DNA of 64,000 nucleotides, from positions 124,001 through 188,000 of the forward strand of contig NZ_JAPENM010000001.1 of assembly GCF_026342035.1 (NCBI RefSeq). Reading direction: 5' to 3'. Below, piece by piece: positions 53,311 through 62,866 of the stretch. Source of the DNA: Aldersonia sp. NBC_00410. Lineage in GTDB: Bacteria; Actinomycetota; Actinomycetes; Mycobacteriales; Mycobacteriaceae. Made by a program: the position numbers and the translations under genes. Below the pieces are notes generated by a model. It was not told the DNA's origin. It searched no databases and was given only the letters and a program-made list of their open reading frames with translations. Positions within the stretch are counted from its first letter, which is position 1; every line of letters starts with the position of its first letter.

Positions 53311-54783
53311 CTATCGGGCGAAGAGTTTGGTGGTGAGGACCCCGCGGGCGTCAACCGACACTTCTCGAAGGCCTTCGTCGCAGTCATCGGGCCAATCCGT
53401 AGGTTCCTTCTTCGACGCGCGCTCGAACCATACGAGCCACACTCTCTGGTAGGGCGCTAAGGCCTCCTGTGTGCATTCCAGTCCGCCGCGTTCGAGCGTG
53501 GTGAAGCTATTGTCTCCGTGCGGATTCAGCGGATCTGCAACGTCTCTGTCGGAGAGGTAGTAATGCATCGCGGACCGCCCGAGCCAGTGGTCCAGGACGA
53601 TTGCGTCGCCGGGGCGTGCCTCCGCTTCGATACGTTCGAACACGGCCCTGAAGTCTTCGCCATGACCATCTGCGTTGCGGTAATCCAGCACGATCGGTGC
53701 GGACAAGACCGCGAGCAGGACCGCGAATACTGCGTTGATGTACCACTTCCGAAACGCAAGCACGACAATTAGCGCGAAGAACGGTACCGCGAAAAGACCG
53801 TACCGAAACAAGAAGACGTTCTGCACCTGCGAAATCAGCCAGAGCGGAGCGGGAAAGATCGCGATCGCCAAAATCCAGGAATATTCCGTTATTTGTCGTC
53901 GACGCAGCGTGGCGAGTATGAACCACGCCGACGCCCCGACGAATATCAGCGCGATCGTCCTGTTGGTGAGCAGCGCATCGGTATATGCAATGAGTTCCCT
54001 GGGCGTGGGCCGCGGAAGGTAGACGTCCAGCATCGTGGAGCGCTGCGCGTAGCTGATCGCCGCAACCGCTCCAGCCACAAGGACCGCCGGTACCGCAGCC
54101 AGAGCAAGGCTCTTGCCACGTTTGACGTACAACCCGTACAGCAGGTGCGCCACGAGAAGGTAGAGACCGAGCAAGTTGAACAGCGGGATGCAGGCAACAA
54201 CAATCGCGTAGACGATCCACGGCCACCGCGAGTTCCGCTGTGCCGCTATATGAAGAGTGAGGGTCGAAACGACCGCCAGCATGATAACCAGCGCGCCTTC
54301 GCGAGCTTCTTGCCCATACCTTGTGGCCGCAGGCATCAACGCGAAGATGAACGCACACAGCACTGCATTCGACTGCGTGGTGTAGGTCCGCGCAATCGCC
54401 ATGAGCGCAACTGCCGCGACGGCGATTGCGACCGCCGAGGGCAGACGCAACGAAACCTCTGAACAACCGGCAACGCTCGTCCACACCGACTCGAGCAAAT
54501 AGTACGGCGCATGCACTGCGTCGATATCGTTGCTCACTTCGAGGATTGTGCGCCAACCGGTCTGAGCATTGTCCGCGGTGGCGGCTTCGTCACGCCATAG
54601 CGACGGTGTACCGATCCGCCACAGCATCAGAAGCAGAACAGCGAGACCGACCGCGACATCGACCGGCCACCGAAAGGCGCCAGTCCCATACCGTTCCGAG
54701 GCAACGCGAGAAGGTCTTTGCGTCACGTCCGGCCGAGTGTCGGCCAATCCGCCGCGCGGCCCAGATACCAACGAACTCCCCAA
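53311..54783 (-). CDS. GT39/ArnT-like multi-pass glycosyltransferase
   Basis: 490 residues. After a first helix comes IGTPSLWRDEAATADNAQTG, where the RDEA acid pair is the catalytic signature of polyprenyl-phosphate-sugar-dependent GT-C enzymes; HAPYYLLESVWTSVAG continues the loop. About 11-12 hydrophobic segments follow and a soluble C-terminal region ends the protein. It should transfer a sugar from a polyprenyl-phosphate donor outside the membrane. GC-content and codon use look slightly lower than the flanking ppk2 and nitrate reductase genes (impression). It lies between a dead and an intact PPK2. Confidence 0.8.
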   Translation of the reverse strand: MGSSLVSGPRGGLADTRPDVTQRPSRVASERYGTGAFRWPVDVAVGLAVLLLMLWRIGTPSLWRDEAATADNAQTGWRTILEVSNDIDAVHAPYYLLESVWTSVAGCSEVSLRLPSAVAIAVAAVALMAIARTYTTQSNAVLCAFIFALMPAATRYGQEAREGALVIMLAVVSTLTLHIAAQRNSRWPWIVYAIVVACIPLFNLLGLYLLVAHLLYGLYVKRGKSLALAAVPAVLVAGAVAAISYAQRSTMLDVYLPRPTPRELIAYTDALLTNRTIALIFVGASAWFILATLRRRQITEYSWILAIAIFPAPLWLISQVQNVFLFRYGLFAVPFFALIVVLAFRKWYINAVFAVLLAVLSAPIVLDYRNADGHGEDFRAVFERIEAEARPGDAIVLDHWLGRSAMHYYLSDRDVADPLNPHGDNSFTTLERGGLECTQEALAPYQRVWLVWFERASKKEPTDWPDDCDEGLREVSVDARGVLTTKLFAR

Positions 54784-54949
54784 ACGTCGACGCGGCAGCG
54801 TCCCCGTGTGCGAACGACTCGATCCTGTCCGTCAACATCGTCAGGGTGCTTGATGCCGTTACAGATTCGCCCACACTGTCAAGTTTTGGGGCGCGCAGCG
54901 CGCAGCCGCTCGGCGGTCGAGCGGAACCCGGTCCTATCGGTCAAACGCC

Positions 54950-55780
54950 CTATCCCACCTCGAACCGCCGCGGAATCCAGTTCTGCGAGTCGATCGGCGG
55001 GCGCGCGTACGACCGCTCCTGCCGGGGCGGCAGCTCGATCTTCTCGTGCGGCACGTCCTCGTACGGGATCAGGCTGAGGAAGTGGCTGATCACGTTGAGC
55101 CGGGCGGATTTCTTGTCGTCGGCGTCGACGACGTACCAGGGTGATTCCTTGGTGTCGGTGTAGGCGAACATCTCGTCTTTGGCTTCCGCGTAGTCCACCC
55201 AGCGCTCGCGCGCGTAGAGGTCCATCGGGCTCAGCTTCCAGCGCTTCTCCGGGTTCTTGATCCGGGCCTGGAATCGGCGCTCCTGCTCGTCGTCGGACAG
55301 CGAGAGCCAGTACTTGACCAGGATCAGCCCGTCCCGGATCAGCCCGCGCTCGATCACCGGGCACTGCCGCATGAACTCCTCGTGCTGTTCGGGGGTGCAG
55401 AAGCCCATCACCTTCTCCACGCCGGCGCGGTTGTACCAGCTGCGGTCGAAGAGCGCGATCTCACCGCCGGACGGCAGTTGCGCGATGTAGCGCTGGAAGT
55501 ACCACTGCGTCTTCTCCCGCTCGGACGGCGTGCCGAGCGCGACGACGTGCGCGTACCTGGCGTTGAGCCGCTCCAGGATGCGTTTGATCGTGCCGCCCTT
55601 GCCCGCGGTATCCCGGCCTTCGAAGATCACCATCACGCGCTTCTTGTGGTAGACCACCCACTCCTGCATCCGCACCAGCTCGGTCTGCAGGCGCTCGAGT
55701 TCCTTCTCGTACTCCTTCTTGGTGAGTACGCGCGTCTCTACGTCAGCGGTGCCGGTTTTCCCGGGCTTCTCGGAGGCCAT
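54950..55780 (-). CDS. ppk2: Polyphosphate kinase 2
   Basis: 276 residues. The Walker A loop is MVIFEGRDTAGKGGTIKRIL, the lid region has NARYAHVVALGTPSEREKTQ, and the Walker B/catalytic part is EIALFDRSWYNRAGVEKVMG. SPMDLYARERWVDYAEAKDE is the PPK2 class I text. The enzyme interconverts polyphosphate and nucleoside di/triphosphates. ATG 55780 (MASEKPGKTGTADVE) is preferred to a TTG two codons upstream. The nitrate-reductase fusion ends 14 bp upstream of its start region on the same strand. Confidence 0.93.
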   Translation of the reverse strand: MASEKPGKTGTADVETRVLTKKEYEKELERLQTELVRMQEWVVYHKKRVMVIFEGRDTAGKGGTIKRILERLNARYAHVVALGTPSEREKTQWYFQRYIAQLPSGGEIALFDRSWYNRAGVEKVMGFCTPEQHEEFMRQCPVIERGLIRDGLILVKYWLSLSDDEQERRFQARIKNPEKRWKLSPMDLYARERWVDYAEAKDEMFAYTDTKESPWYVVDADDKKSARLNVISHFLSLIPYEDVPHEKIELPPRQERSYARPPIDSQNWIPRRFEVG

Positions 55781-55793
55781 GCACAAAGATTAG

Positions 55794-58700
55794 TCAGTAC
55801 ACGTCGCGCAGGTAACGCTTCTCGCTGGTGAGCCGTTTCTTGAACGCCAGCGCGGCGTCCCGGTCGAGCTTGCCGTGTACCTCCGCGATCTCGAGCAGTG
55901 CCTCGTCCACGTCACGGGCCATCCGGGACGCGTCCCCACACACGTACAGGTGCGCACCGTCCTGCAACCAGGACCACAGCTCCGCGCCGTGTTCGATCAT
56001 CCGGTGCTGCACGTAGATGCGTTCGCGCTGGTCCCGGGAGAACGCGAGATCGAGCCGGTTGAGGAAGCCGTCGCGGAACATGTCCTCGAGCTCGCTGCGG
56101 TAGTAGAAGTTGTGTGCGGCGTGCTGGTCGCCGAAGAACAGCCAGTTCTTCCCGGTGTGCCCCTGGGCTCGCCGATCGTGCAGGAACCCGCGGAACGGTG
56201 CGATCCCGGTGCCGGGTCCGATCATGATCATCGCGCCGGCCGGGTCTTCGGGCGGTTTGAACGCGGGCGCACTCTGCACGTACACCGGCACCGGATCGTC
56301 TGCGGCGCGGTCGGCGAGGAATGTCGAGCACACGCCGTCACGCGGTGCGCCGTCGTCGCCCGGGTAGCGCACCACCGACACCGTCAGTTGCACCTCGCTG
56401 GGCGTCGTACGCGGGCTGGACGAGATCGAGTACTGCCGCGCGGCAAGCTTTTTCAGCACACTGCGCCATTCGATGAAGTCGGCCTGCACCGGGAACGCCC
56501 GCAACAGGTCCGGCGCGTGCCTGCCCCACATGAACTTTGCGAGGTCGTTCTTGTTGTCGCGCCGCAACAGTCGCGCGAGCTCGGGATCCGAGTTGCGCGC
56601 GGCGACGAACTTCAACAGGTCGGGGGTGATCTTGCTGATGTCGAACCGGGTCCGCAGCGCCTCCGCGAGCGTGATCTCCACACCGTCAAGATCGATTCGG
56701 CGATCGCCGTTCAGTCCTGTAGCCGTGAGCCAATTATCCACCGCGGGAATGGTATTGGTGGGATAGATGCCCAGCGAATCCCCCGCCGCATAGGTCACCG
56801 CAGTACCACTGAGATCGAAACCGAACCGGCGCACCTCCTTTGCCGAATCCGCGCTGGTGAGCAACTCGTTGCGGACCAGGCACGCGAGCACCGGGTTGGC
56901 TCGCGTGCCGACCGGCGGCGCGGCCGGCGTGATCACCCGCGCGGGGGTCGGCGGGGCCAGCGTCGCGACACCGCCCGGTGCGGGACCGGCACCCGCACCG
57001 AATGGCTCGGGGCCCGACGGCATGACCGCGCCGCCATCGTCGTCCGCACCCAGCAGCGTCACCATCTCCGCGAGCCAGGCGTCGGCGGGTTCGGTGTCGT
57101 CCGGCTCGCATTCGACCCGCTCGCGTACCCGGCGCGCACCGAGGTTCTCCAGCCGTGCGTCGATGTTCTTCGCGTGCCCGCAGAAGTTGTCGTAGGAGGG
57201 ATCGCCCATGCCGAGCACCGCGTAGCGCACGCCGTCGAGTCGCGGCGCATCGTCGGCGTCGAGTTGGGACCAGAAGTCGGCGCCGTTGTCGGGCGGTCCA
57301 CCGTCGCCGAACGTGCTCGTCACGACCAGCAGGTCGCGGATTCCGACCAGGTCGGCCGGGGCCGCGTCGTCCATCCCGAGCGACCGGACCGGGATTGCGC
57401 AATCGGTCAACGTCGACACGGCATGCGCGGCGAATTCTTCGGCATTTCCGGTCTGCGATGCCCAGAGCACAAGTACACCAACTGATTTTGTATCCTCGAC
57501 CGTCTCGGTCAGCACCGCGGGCGCGACCTCGCCGGACCGGCTGAACATGCCGGCCAGCACGCCGTCCACCCACATCCGCATCGATTCGCTCAACGGCGCC
57601 GACGCGGGCACCGTCGGTACGCCCACCGGCTCGGCACCGATCCCGGCGAGCAGGCCGGCGAGGTAGTACTTCTCGTTCTCGGTCGGCGTCGGCGGCGCGA
57701 AGTCGTCGAGCCCGAGCATCGCATGCAGGTTTCCCATCGCGGGCGCGGCGGCCGGTACCTGCACCGGCACTTCGACCGGGCGCAGGGCGACCGCACACGC
57801 CTTGAATTCGGGTTGCAGCGACGCGGCATCGGTGGCGTCGTTGGTGACCGCGTTGATGGTCAGGTACTCGCCGTGTTCGTCGTTCCAGTGGAACGGCACG
57901 AAGCAACCGCCGGGACGCACGCGATCGGTCACCACCGCGGGCAGCACGGCCCGGCCGCGCCGTGAGGCGATTTCCACTTCGACGCCATCGCGGATCGCCA
58001 GTCGCTGCGCATCCTCGGGATGAATCTCCACGAACGGCTTCGGATTCAGCTTGTTCAGCTTCGCGACCTTGCCGGTCTTGGTCATGGTGTGCCACTGGTG
58101 TTGCAGCCGACCGGTATTCAGCACGATCGGGTACTCGTCGTCGGGCATTTCGCGCGCGTCCATGTGCGGGCGGGCGAAGAATTGCGCACGGCGACTCGGC
58201 GTGGGGAACGCGAGTCGTGGGGTGTGTCCGTCCCCGGCGACGAACAGGTCCTGGCTGACGCCGTCGTTGAGATACCGAATCGGGTGCCGGTGGTTGTCGT
58301 CGGCGGGCGGCGCGGGCCACTGCACCGGCTCGCGTCGCAAGCGCTCATAGCTCACCCCGCGCAGGTCGTATCCGGTGCGCAGGTTGGAGAACCGACGGAT
58401 CTCGTCGAAGATCTCCTCGCTGGACTTGTAGCTGAAATCGTCGGCGAAACCGAGCGCGCAGGCCACGTCCGCGATCAGCTGCCAGTCCGGCCGCGCGTCA
58501 CCGGGCGGCTCCGTGGAGCGTTTCAGGAGGGTCATGTTCCGTTCCGAGTTCACCATCACCGCATCGGCTTCCGACCACAGCGTGGCGGGCAGCAGGATGT
58601 CGGCGTAGGCGTTCGTCGCGGTCTCGGTGTAGGCGTCCTGTGCGATCACCAGTTCCGCGTTCTCCAGTCCGTTGATCACCGTCTTGCGATTTGCCACGGA

Positions 58701-59954
58701 GGCAACGGGATTGGTGCAAATTATCCAGCACGCCTTGACGTCGCCGGTGCCGAGCCGCTCGAACAGCTCGATGGTGCCTGGCCCGACGTCGCTGCGGATG
58801 GTGCCGGGTTCGAGGCCCCATTCCTGCTCGCAGAACTCCCGGTCGGCGGGTGCGAGAACCGCGCGCTGGCCGGGCAAACCCGGTCCCATATAACCCATTT
58901 CGCGGCCGCCCATGGCATTCGGCTGCCCGGTCAGCGACATCGGCCCGCTGCCGGGTGTGCAGATCGCGCCGGTCGCGAGGTGCAGGTTGCAGATCGCGTT
59001 GGTGCTCCAGGTGCCGTGCGTCGACTGGTTGAGGCCCATCGTCCAGCACGACATCCACGACTTGGCGTGCGCGATCATCCGAGCGGCGGTGCGGATGTCG
59101 TCTTCGGCGAGCCCGGTGATCTCGGCGACCCGGGCGGGCGGGTAGTCGGCGAGCAGTTCGCCCATCGCCTCCCAGCCCTCGGTGTGCTCGGCGATGAACG
59201 TCTCATCGATGTCACCCGACTCCACCAGCAGATGCAGCAACCCGTTCAGCAGTGCCAGATCGGTGCCCGGCTTGATCTGCAGGAACAGGTCCGCCTTCTC
59301 CGCAGTGGTGGTGCGGCGCGGGTCGACCACGATCAGCTTCGCACCTGCCTTGAGCCGATCGGCCATGCGCAGGTACAGAATCGGATGGCAATCGGCCATG
59401 TTCGAGCCGATCACGAAGAACAGGTCGGTGACGTCGAAGTCCTCGTAGGACCCGGGCGGGCCGTCGGCGCCGAGCGACTGCTTGTAGCCGGTCCCGGCAG
59501 AGGCCATGCACAGCCGCGAGTTCGACTCGATGTGCACGGTGCGTAGGAAGCCTTTGGCCAGCTTGTTCGACAGGTACTGCGCCTCGATCGACATCTGTCC
59601 CGAGACGTAGAGCGCAACCGCGTCCGGGCCGTGTTCGTCGACGATCGCCCTGATCCGCTCGGCGGCCTCGGTCACCGCGTCGTCCACCGGCACCGGCGTC
59701 GGCTCGCCGCCGCGCTGGGGACGGATGTACGCGGTGGACATCCGGCCGTCGACGGCCGCCATCATCTCCGCGTGCGTCGCGCCCTTCGTGCACAGCCTGC
59801 CGAAGTTCGTCGGATGCAACTTGTCGCCGCTGACCTTGGCGATCAGCGGATTGCCCATCGCGTCGGGCTTGGTCTCGACCACGACACCGCACCCGACACC
59901 GCAGTACGAGCACGCGGTTCGAGTCCTGGTCGTCGTTGCTGATGTCTCGGCCAT
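55794..59954 (-). CDS. Bifunctional assimilatory nitrate reductase / CysJ-type flavoprotein
   Basis: 1386 residues in one chain. About 1-720: molybdopterin oxidoreductase with the [4Fe-4S] set CSYCGVGCG...GRLCTKG and GSNMADCHPILYLRM; a MoCo-dinucleotide-binding domain follows (INTGRLQHQWHTMTKTGK-like VLNTGRLQHQWHTMTKTG). About 840-990: flavodoxin domain (LWASQTGNAEEFAAHAV). About 1040-1386: CysJ-like FAD/NADPH reductase with RQYSISSSP, GPGTGIAPFRGFLHDRR, CGDASRMARDVDEAL and terminal YLRDVY. Electrons could pass from NADPH through FAD and FMN to the iron-sulfur cluster and molybdenum without a separate reductase. ATG 59954 follows a GTG two codons upstream. Confidence 0.92.
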   Translation of the reverse strand: MAETSATTTRTRTACSYCGVGCGVVVETKPDAMGNPLIAKVSGDKLHPTNFGRLCTKGATHAEMMAAVDGRMSTAYIRPQRGGEPTPVPVDDAVTEAAERIRAIVDEHGPDAVALYVSGQMSIEAQYLSNKLAKGFLRTVHIESNSRLCMASAGTGYKQSLGADGPPGSYEDFDVTDLFFVIGSNMADCHPILYLRMADRLKAGAKLIVVDPRRTTTAEKADLFLQIKPGTDLALLNGLLHLLVESGDIDETFIAEHTEGWEAMGELLADYPPARVAEITGLAEDDIRTAARMIAHAKSWMSCWTMGLNQSTHGTWSTNAICNLHLATGAICTPGSGPMSLTGQPNAMGGREMGYMGPGLPGQRAVLAPADREFCEQEWGLEPGTIRSDVGPGTIELFERLGTGDVKACWIICTNPVASVANRKTVINGLENAELVIAQDAYTETATNAYADILLPATLWSEADAVMVNSERNMTLLKRSTEPPGDARPDWQLIADVACALGFADDFSYKSSEEIFDEIRRFSNLRTGYDLRGVSYERLRREPVQWPAPPADDNHRHPIRYLNDGVSQDLFVAGDGHTPRLAFPTPSRRAQFFARPHMDAREMPDDEYPIVLNTGRLQHQWHTMTKTGKVAKLNKLNPKPFVEIHPEDAQRLAIRDGVEVEIASRRGRAVLPAVVTDRVRPGGCFVPFHWNDEHGEYLTINAVTNDATDAASLQPEFKACAVALRPVEVPVQVPAAAPAMGNLHAMLGLDDFAPPTPTENEKYYLAGLLAGIGAEPVGVPTVPASAPLSESMRMWVDGVLAGMFSRSGEVAPAVLTETVEDTKSVGVLVLWASQTGNAEEFAAHAVSTLTDCAIPVRSLGMDDAAPADLVGIRDLLVVTSTFGDGGPPDNGADFWSQLDADDAPRLDGVRYAVLGMGDPSYDNFCGHAKNIDARLENLGARRVRERVECEPDDTEPADAWLAEMVTLLGADDDGGAVMPSGPEPFGAGAGPAPGGVATLAPPTPARVITPAAPPVGTRANPVLACLVRNELLTSADSAKEVRRFGFDLSGTAVTYAAGDSLGIYPTNTIPAVDNWLTATGLNGDRRIDLDGVEITLAEALRTRFDISKITPDLLKFVAARNSDPELARLLRRDNKNDLAKFMWGRHAPDLLRAFPVQADFIEWRSVLKKLAARQYSISSSPRTTPSEVQLTVSVVRYPGDDGAPRDGVCSTFLADRAADDPVPVYVQSAPAFKPPEDPAGAMIMIGPGTGIAPFRGFLHDRRAQGHTGKNWLFFGDQHAAHNFYYRSELEDMFRDGFLNRLDLAFSRDQRERIYVQHRMIEHGAELWSWLQDGAHLYVCGDASRMARDVDEALLEIAEVHGKLDRDAALAFKKRLTSEKRYLRDVY

Positions 59955-60110
59955 CGCCACCGATGATTACGGCGGCGCGTTCCACTTGATCGACAACGAC
60001 GTTAGCGATGTGTCACGGCTGGCTCACGTGCGTGGACAATTCCGGGTGAGGAGGGGGAACGAGCAGGTCAGCGCGCGAATTGCCGGCCGAGCGTGGTGGT
60101 GAGATGAGTC

Positions 60111-60812
60111 TCACACTTTGTGCGCGCGATGCAGCGCGACGATACCGCCGGTGAGGTTGCGCCACTGGGTGCCGGACCAGCCGGCGTTGTCGATCCGGTC
60201 GGCGAGCTTGCGCTGATTCGGCCACGCCCGGATGGATTCGGCCAGGTAGACGTAGGCGTCGGGATTGCTGGAGACACGGCGCGCGACCTGCGGCAACGCC
60301 TTCATCAGGTACTCCAGGTACACCGTGCGGAACGCGGCGTTGACCGGGGTGGAGAACTCGCAGACGACGAGCCGGCCACCGGGCTTGGTGACCCGCGCCA
60401 TCTCGCGCAGGCCGGCCTCGAAATCGAAGACGTTGCGCAGGCCGAACGAAATCGTCACCGCGTCGAACACGGCGTCCGCGAACGGCAGCGCCATCGCATC
60501 GCCCGCGACCATCGGCACTCCGCGCGACCGTCCGGCGGCGAGCATGCCCTTGGAGAAGTCGGTCGCCACACACCATGCGCCGGACTTGCGCAGCTCGACG
60601 GTGGAGACACCGGTGCCGGCCGCCAGATCGAGCACCCGCTCCCCCGACTTCGGGTCGAGCGCCTTGCGGGTCGCGTGGCGCCAATACCGGTCCTGGCCCA
60701 TCGAGATGACGGTGTTGGTGATGTCGTATCGCTTGGCCACCCCGTCGAACATCGAGGCCACCTCGTGCGGTGCCTTCTCCAGCGACGCGCGCGAACCCTC
60801 GGTTTCCGCCAC
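60111..60812 (-). CDS. menG: Demethylmenaquinone methyltransferase
   Basis: 233 residues, UbiE/MenG family. [20 protein letters not shown], the SAM motif [19 protein letters not shown] and [20 protein letters not shown] are diagnostic. It adds the last methyl group in menaquinone synthesis. The GTG at 60812 (AETEGSRAS) gives the usual length. In M. tuberculosis menG (Rv0558) follows mgtA (Rv0557) and lies near menJ; here the polysaccharide island separates it from menJ. Confidence 0.94.
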   Translation of the reverse strand: MAETEGSRASLEKAPHEVASMFDGVAKRYDITNTVISMGQDRYWRHATRKALDPKSGERVLDLAAGTGVSTVELRKSGAWCVATDFSKGMLAAGRSRGVPMVAGDAMALPFADAVFDAVTISFGLRNVFDFEAGLREMARVTKPGGRLVVCEFSTPVNAAFRTVYLEYLMKALPQVARRVSSNPDAYVYLAESIRAWPNQRKLADRIDNAGWSGTQWRNLTGGIVALHRAHKV

Positions 60813-60881
60813 GCCCCAGACCGTACCGGTTCGCCGAGCGCACACTTCTTCCGGCTGCGGGGGCGGCCAGAGCAGGAAGAA

Positions 60882-62021
60882 CTATGCGGTCGCGCGGATC
60901 GGGTCGACGCCGAGCACGTCGGAGTAGTGCCCGAGCAGTTCGTCGCAGACCGCCGGCCAGCTGCGGCGCAACACCGATCGCCGGGCGGCGGTGGCGAACT
61001 TTGCGCGCAGCGCCGGATCGGCCAGCGCACCGACCGCGGCAGGCAGCAGTTCGGCGAATCGCTGCGGCGGCAACAAATACCCGGTTCGGCAGTGCGCGAT
61101 GAGGTCTCGCGGTCCACCCTGGTCCGGGCCGATGGCCGGCACCCCGCTGGCGAGCGCCTCCTGCACCGCCTGGCAGAACGTCTCGTGCTCGCCGGGGTGC
61201 ACGAACACATCGAGGCTCGCGTAGGCCTGGGCGAGCTCGTCACCGCCGAGGTGACCGGTGAATATCGCGCCGGGCAGCAGCTGCTCGAGCCGCGCCCGCT
61301 CGGGGCCGTCCCCCACGATCACCAGCTGCACCCGCCGATCACGAGCGAGCACGGCGAGTCGATCGACATGCTTCTCCGGCGCCAAGCGACCCACGAATCC
61401 GACGATCAACCGACCGTCGGGCGACCACTGCGCGCGCAGCGCGCTGCGGCGGGCATGGGTCCCGAACCGCTCCAGATCCACCCCGCGGCCCCACCGCTGC
61501 ACGCGCGGGATGCGGTGGCGTTCGAGGTCGGCGACCGCGGCGGTGCTCGGGGCGAGGGTCCGCGCCGCGCGGCTGTGAATACGCCGGGTCCAGGCCCAGG
61601 CGGCCCGGCTGGTCAGGCCGAGACCGTAGCTGTCGGCGAAGCCCGCGACATCGGTCTGGAACACCGCGACCGCGGGCACGTCGATTCGCAGCGCCGCGGC
61701 CAGGCCACCCGCGCCGAGCAGAAACGGCGAGGCGAGGTGCACGACGTCCGGGTCGAAGTCGCGCAGCAGCGAGGTCATTCCTGGCTGCGGCAAACCGATC
61801 GGCAGCGAGTTGATCCGGGGCACCATCACCGCGGGAAACCGGTGCACCGGCACACCACGATGGCTGGTCGCCGGGCCGACCGGTGCGCCCGCAGGTTGAC
61901 CGGGAGCGAGCACGATCGCCTGGTGTCCACGGCGCTCCAAGTGAGCGAGCACGTGCAGCACCGAGTTGGTCACGCCATTCATGTTCGGCAGGAACGATTC
62001 CGCGACTATTGCTACTCGCAC
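60882..62021 (-). CDS. mgtA: GDP-mannose-dependent alpha-mannosyltransferase (MgtA/PimB-like)
   Basis: 379 residues, GT4. [57 protein letters not shown] and [20 protein letters not shown] (E-x7-E) match M. tuberculosis Rv0557 in order and length. That enzyme mannosylates the glucuronyl-diacylglycerol anchor of a lipomannan-like glycolipid. GTG 62021 ([10 protein letters not shown]) is chosen; ORF upstream overlaps the coiled-coil gene's region. Sits between menG and the Rv0556-like gene as in mycobacteria, apart from one small inserted gene. Confidence 0.9.
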   Translation of the reverse strand: MRVAIVAESFLPNMNGVTNSVLHVLAHLERRGHQAIVLAPGQPAGAPVGPATSHRGVPVHRFPAVMVPRINSLPIGLPQPGMTSLLRDFDPDVVHLASPFLLGAGGLAAALRIDVPAVAVFQTDVAGFADSYGLGLTSRAAWAWTRRIHSRAARTLAPSTAAVADLERHRIPRVQRWGRGVDLERFGTHARRSALRAQWSPDGRLIVGFVGRLAPEKHVDRLAVLARDRRVQLVIVGDGPERARLEQLLPGAIFTGHLGGDELAQAYASLDVFVHPGEHETFCQAVQEALASGVPAIGPDQGGPRDLIAHCRTGYLLPPQRFAELLPAAVGALADPALRAKFATAARRSVLRRSWPAVCDELLGHYSDVLGVDPIRATA

Positions 62022-62128
62022 ATACGCGAGTGTGACCGCGGCAGCTCCGGATCGGCCCACCAGGACGTGAAGGTGGGTGGAAGATAAGACGAACGGTACG
62101 TGTCGGCGCGCGGCAGTAATCTGGCCGC

Positions 62129-62404
62129 ATGTCAGCAACGCTGGAGGAACTGGAAGCGCGAGTTGCGGCGCTGGAAGCCGAGCGTGCCGATTACCGCGCG
62201 GTACTCAGCGCGATCAACGCCCTGGGCGCGAATCAACGCGAGCACTCCGACCGAGTCCACGCGGTCGAGGACGGGCTATCGGGTGTCGAGCAAGCCCTGT
62301 CGGAGGTGCAGCGCACCGTCACCGATTCGATCGGGCAGATCCGTTCCATCGACGAGCACCTGGCGGAAGTAAAGGACCTAATCGTGCGCGCGCTCGACCG
62401 ATAG
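62129..62404 (+). CDS. Small coiled-coil protein
   Basis: 91 residues, highly charged, [20 protein letters not shown] with heptad-like leucine/alanine spacing almost to the end ([19 protein letters not shown]). No motif beyond coiled coil. It is divergent from mgtA and its last 27 bp overlap the convergent end of the DUF3592-like gene. I do not recognise the family. Confidence 0.6.
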   Translation: MSATLEELEARVAALEAERADYRAVLSAINALGANQREHSDRVHAVEDGLSGVEQALSEVQRTVTDSIGQIRSIDEHLAEVKDLIVRALDR

Positions 62405-62866
62405 ATCGCTCGCGCGCCCGCGCCGGATCCGGCGATCGAGATACAAGGCAGGCAGCGCGATCGCCCAGGTCACCACGACCACCGACGCGGTGGGAATGAT
62501 CGCGACCCGGGCGTCGCGACCGGCGACCCGGACCAGGTCGGGATCGGTGCGCGAATACTCGACATCGATGTGCTCGCCACTGGTGAGGTTGGTTGGGTAG
62601 AGCACGCCGAGTTCGGGATTGTGCGTGACACCGTCGGGGGTGACGAAGCTGACCGCCGACCGCAGCTTGCCGGCCGACAGCACCTCGGCGGTGGCCGTGC
62701 CCATATCGGCGGAGATCTTCTGGTCGTCGCGCCACGCGGCAAGCAGCAGCAGAATCGCGAGCACCGTCACCGAGATCGCGGCCACGAGAATGGTGGTGGC
62801 GAGCCGGGAGCGACGACCTGCCTGCGGATCGTCGGTCGTCGGGACGTCCGGCGCGTGGTCGATCAC
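62378..62866 (-). CDS. DUF3592-like membrane protein (Rv0556-like)
   Basis: 162 residues. Helix about 25-45, an extracellular beta-rich part ([20 protein letters not shown], then [20 protein letters not shown], the DUF3592 phrase), and a second helix about 125-147. Same position as M. tuberculosis Rv0556 between menD and mgtA. ATG overlaps the menD stop (ATGA). Function unknown; perhaps envelope-related. Confidence 0.78.
   Translation of the reverse strand: MIDHAPDVPTTDDPQAGRRSRLATTILVAAISVTVLAILLLLAAWRDDQKISADMGTATAEVLSAGKLRSAVSFVTPDGVTHNPELGVLYPTNLTSGEHIDVEYSRTDPDLVRVAGRDARVAIIPTASVVVVTWAIALPALYLDRRIRRGRASDLSVERAHD

Noticed and set aside
58020-59546. 508-codon plus-strand open frame opposite the nitrate reductase
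   Set aside because: Antisense shadow of the molybdopterin domain; composition and lack of motifs.
60120-62087. 655-codon plus-strand open frame across menG and mgtA
   Set aside because: Antisense to two strongly recognisable genes; His/Arg/Gly-rich without domains.
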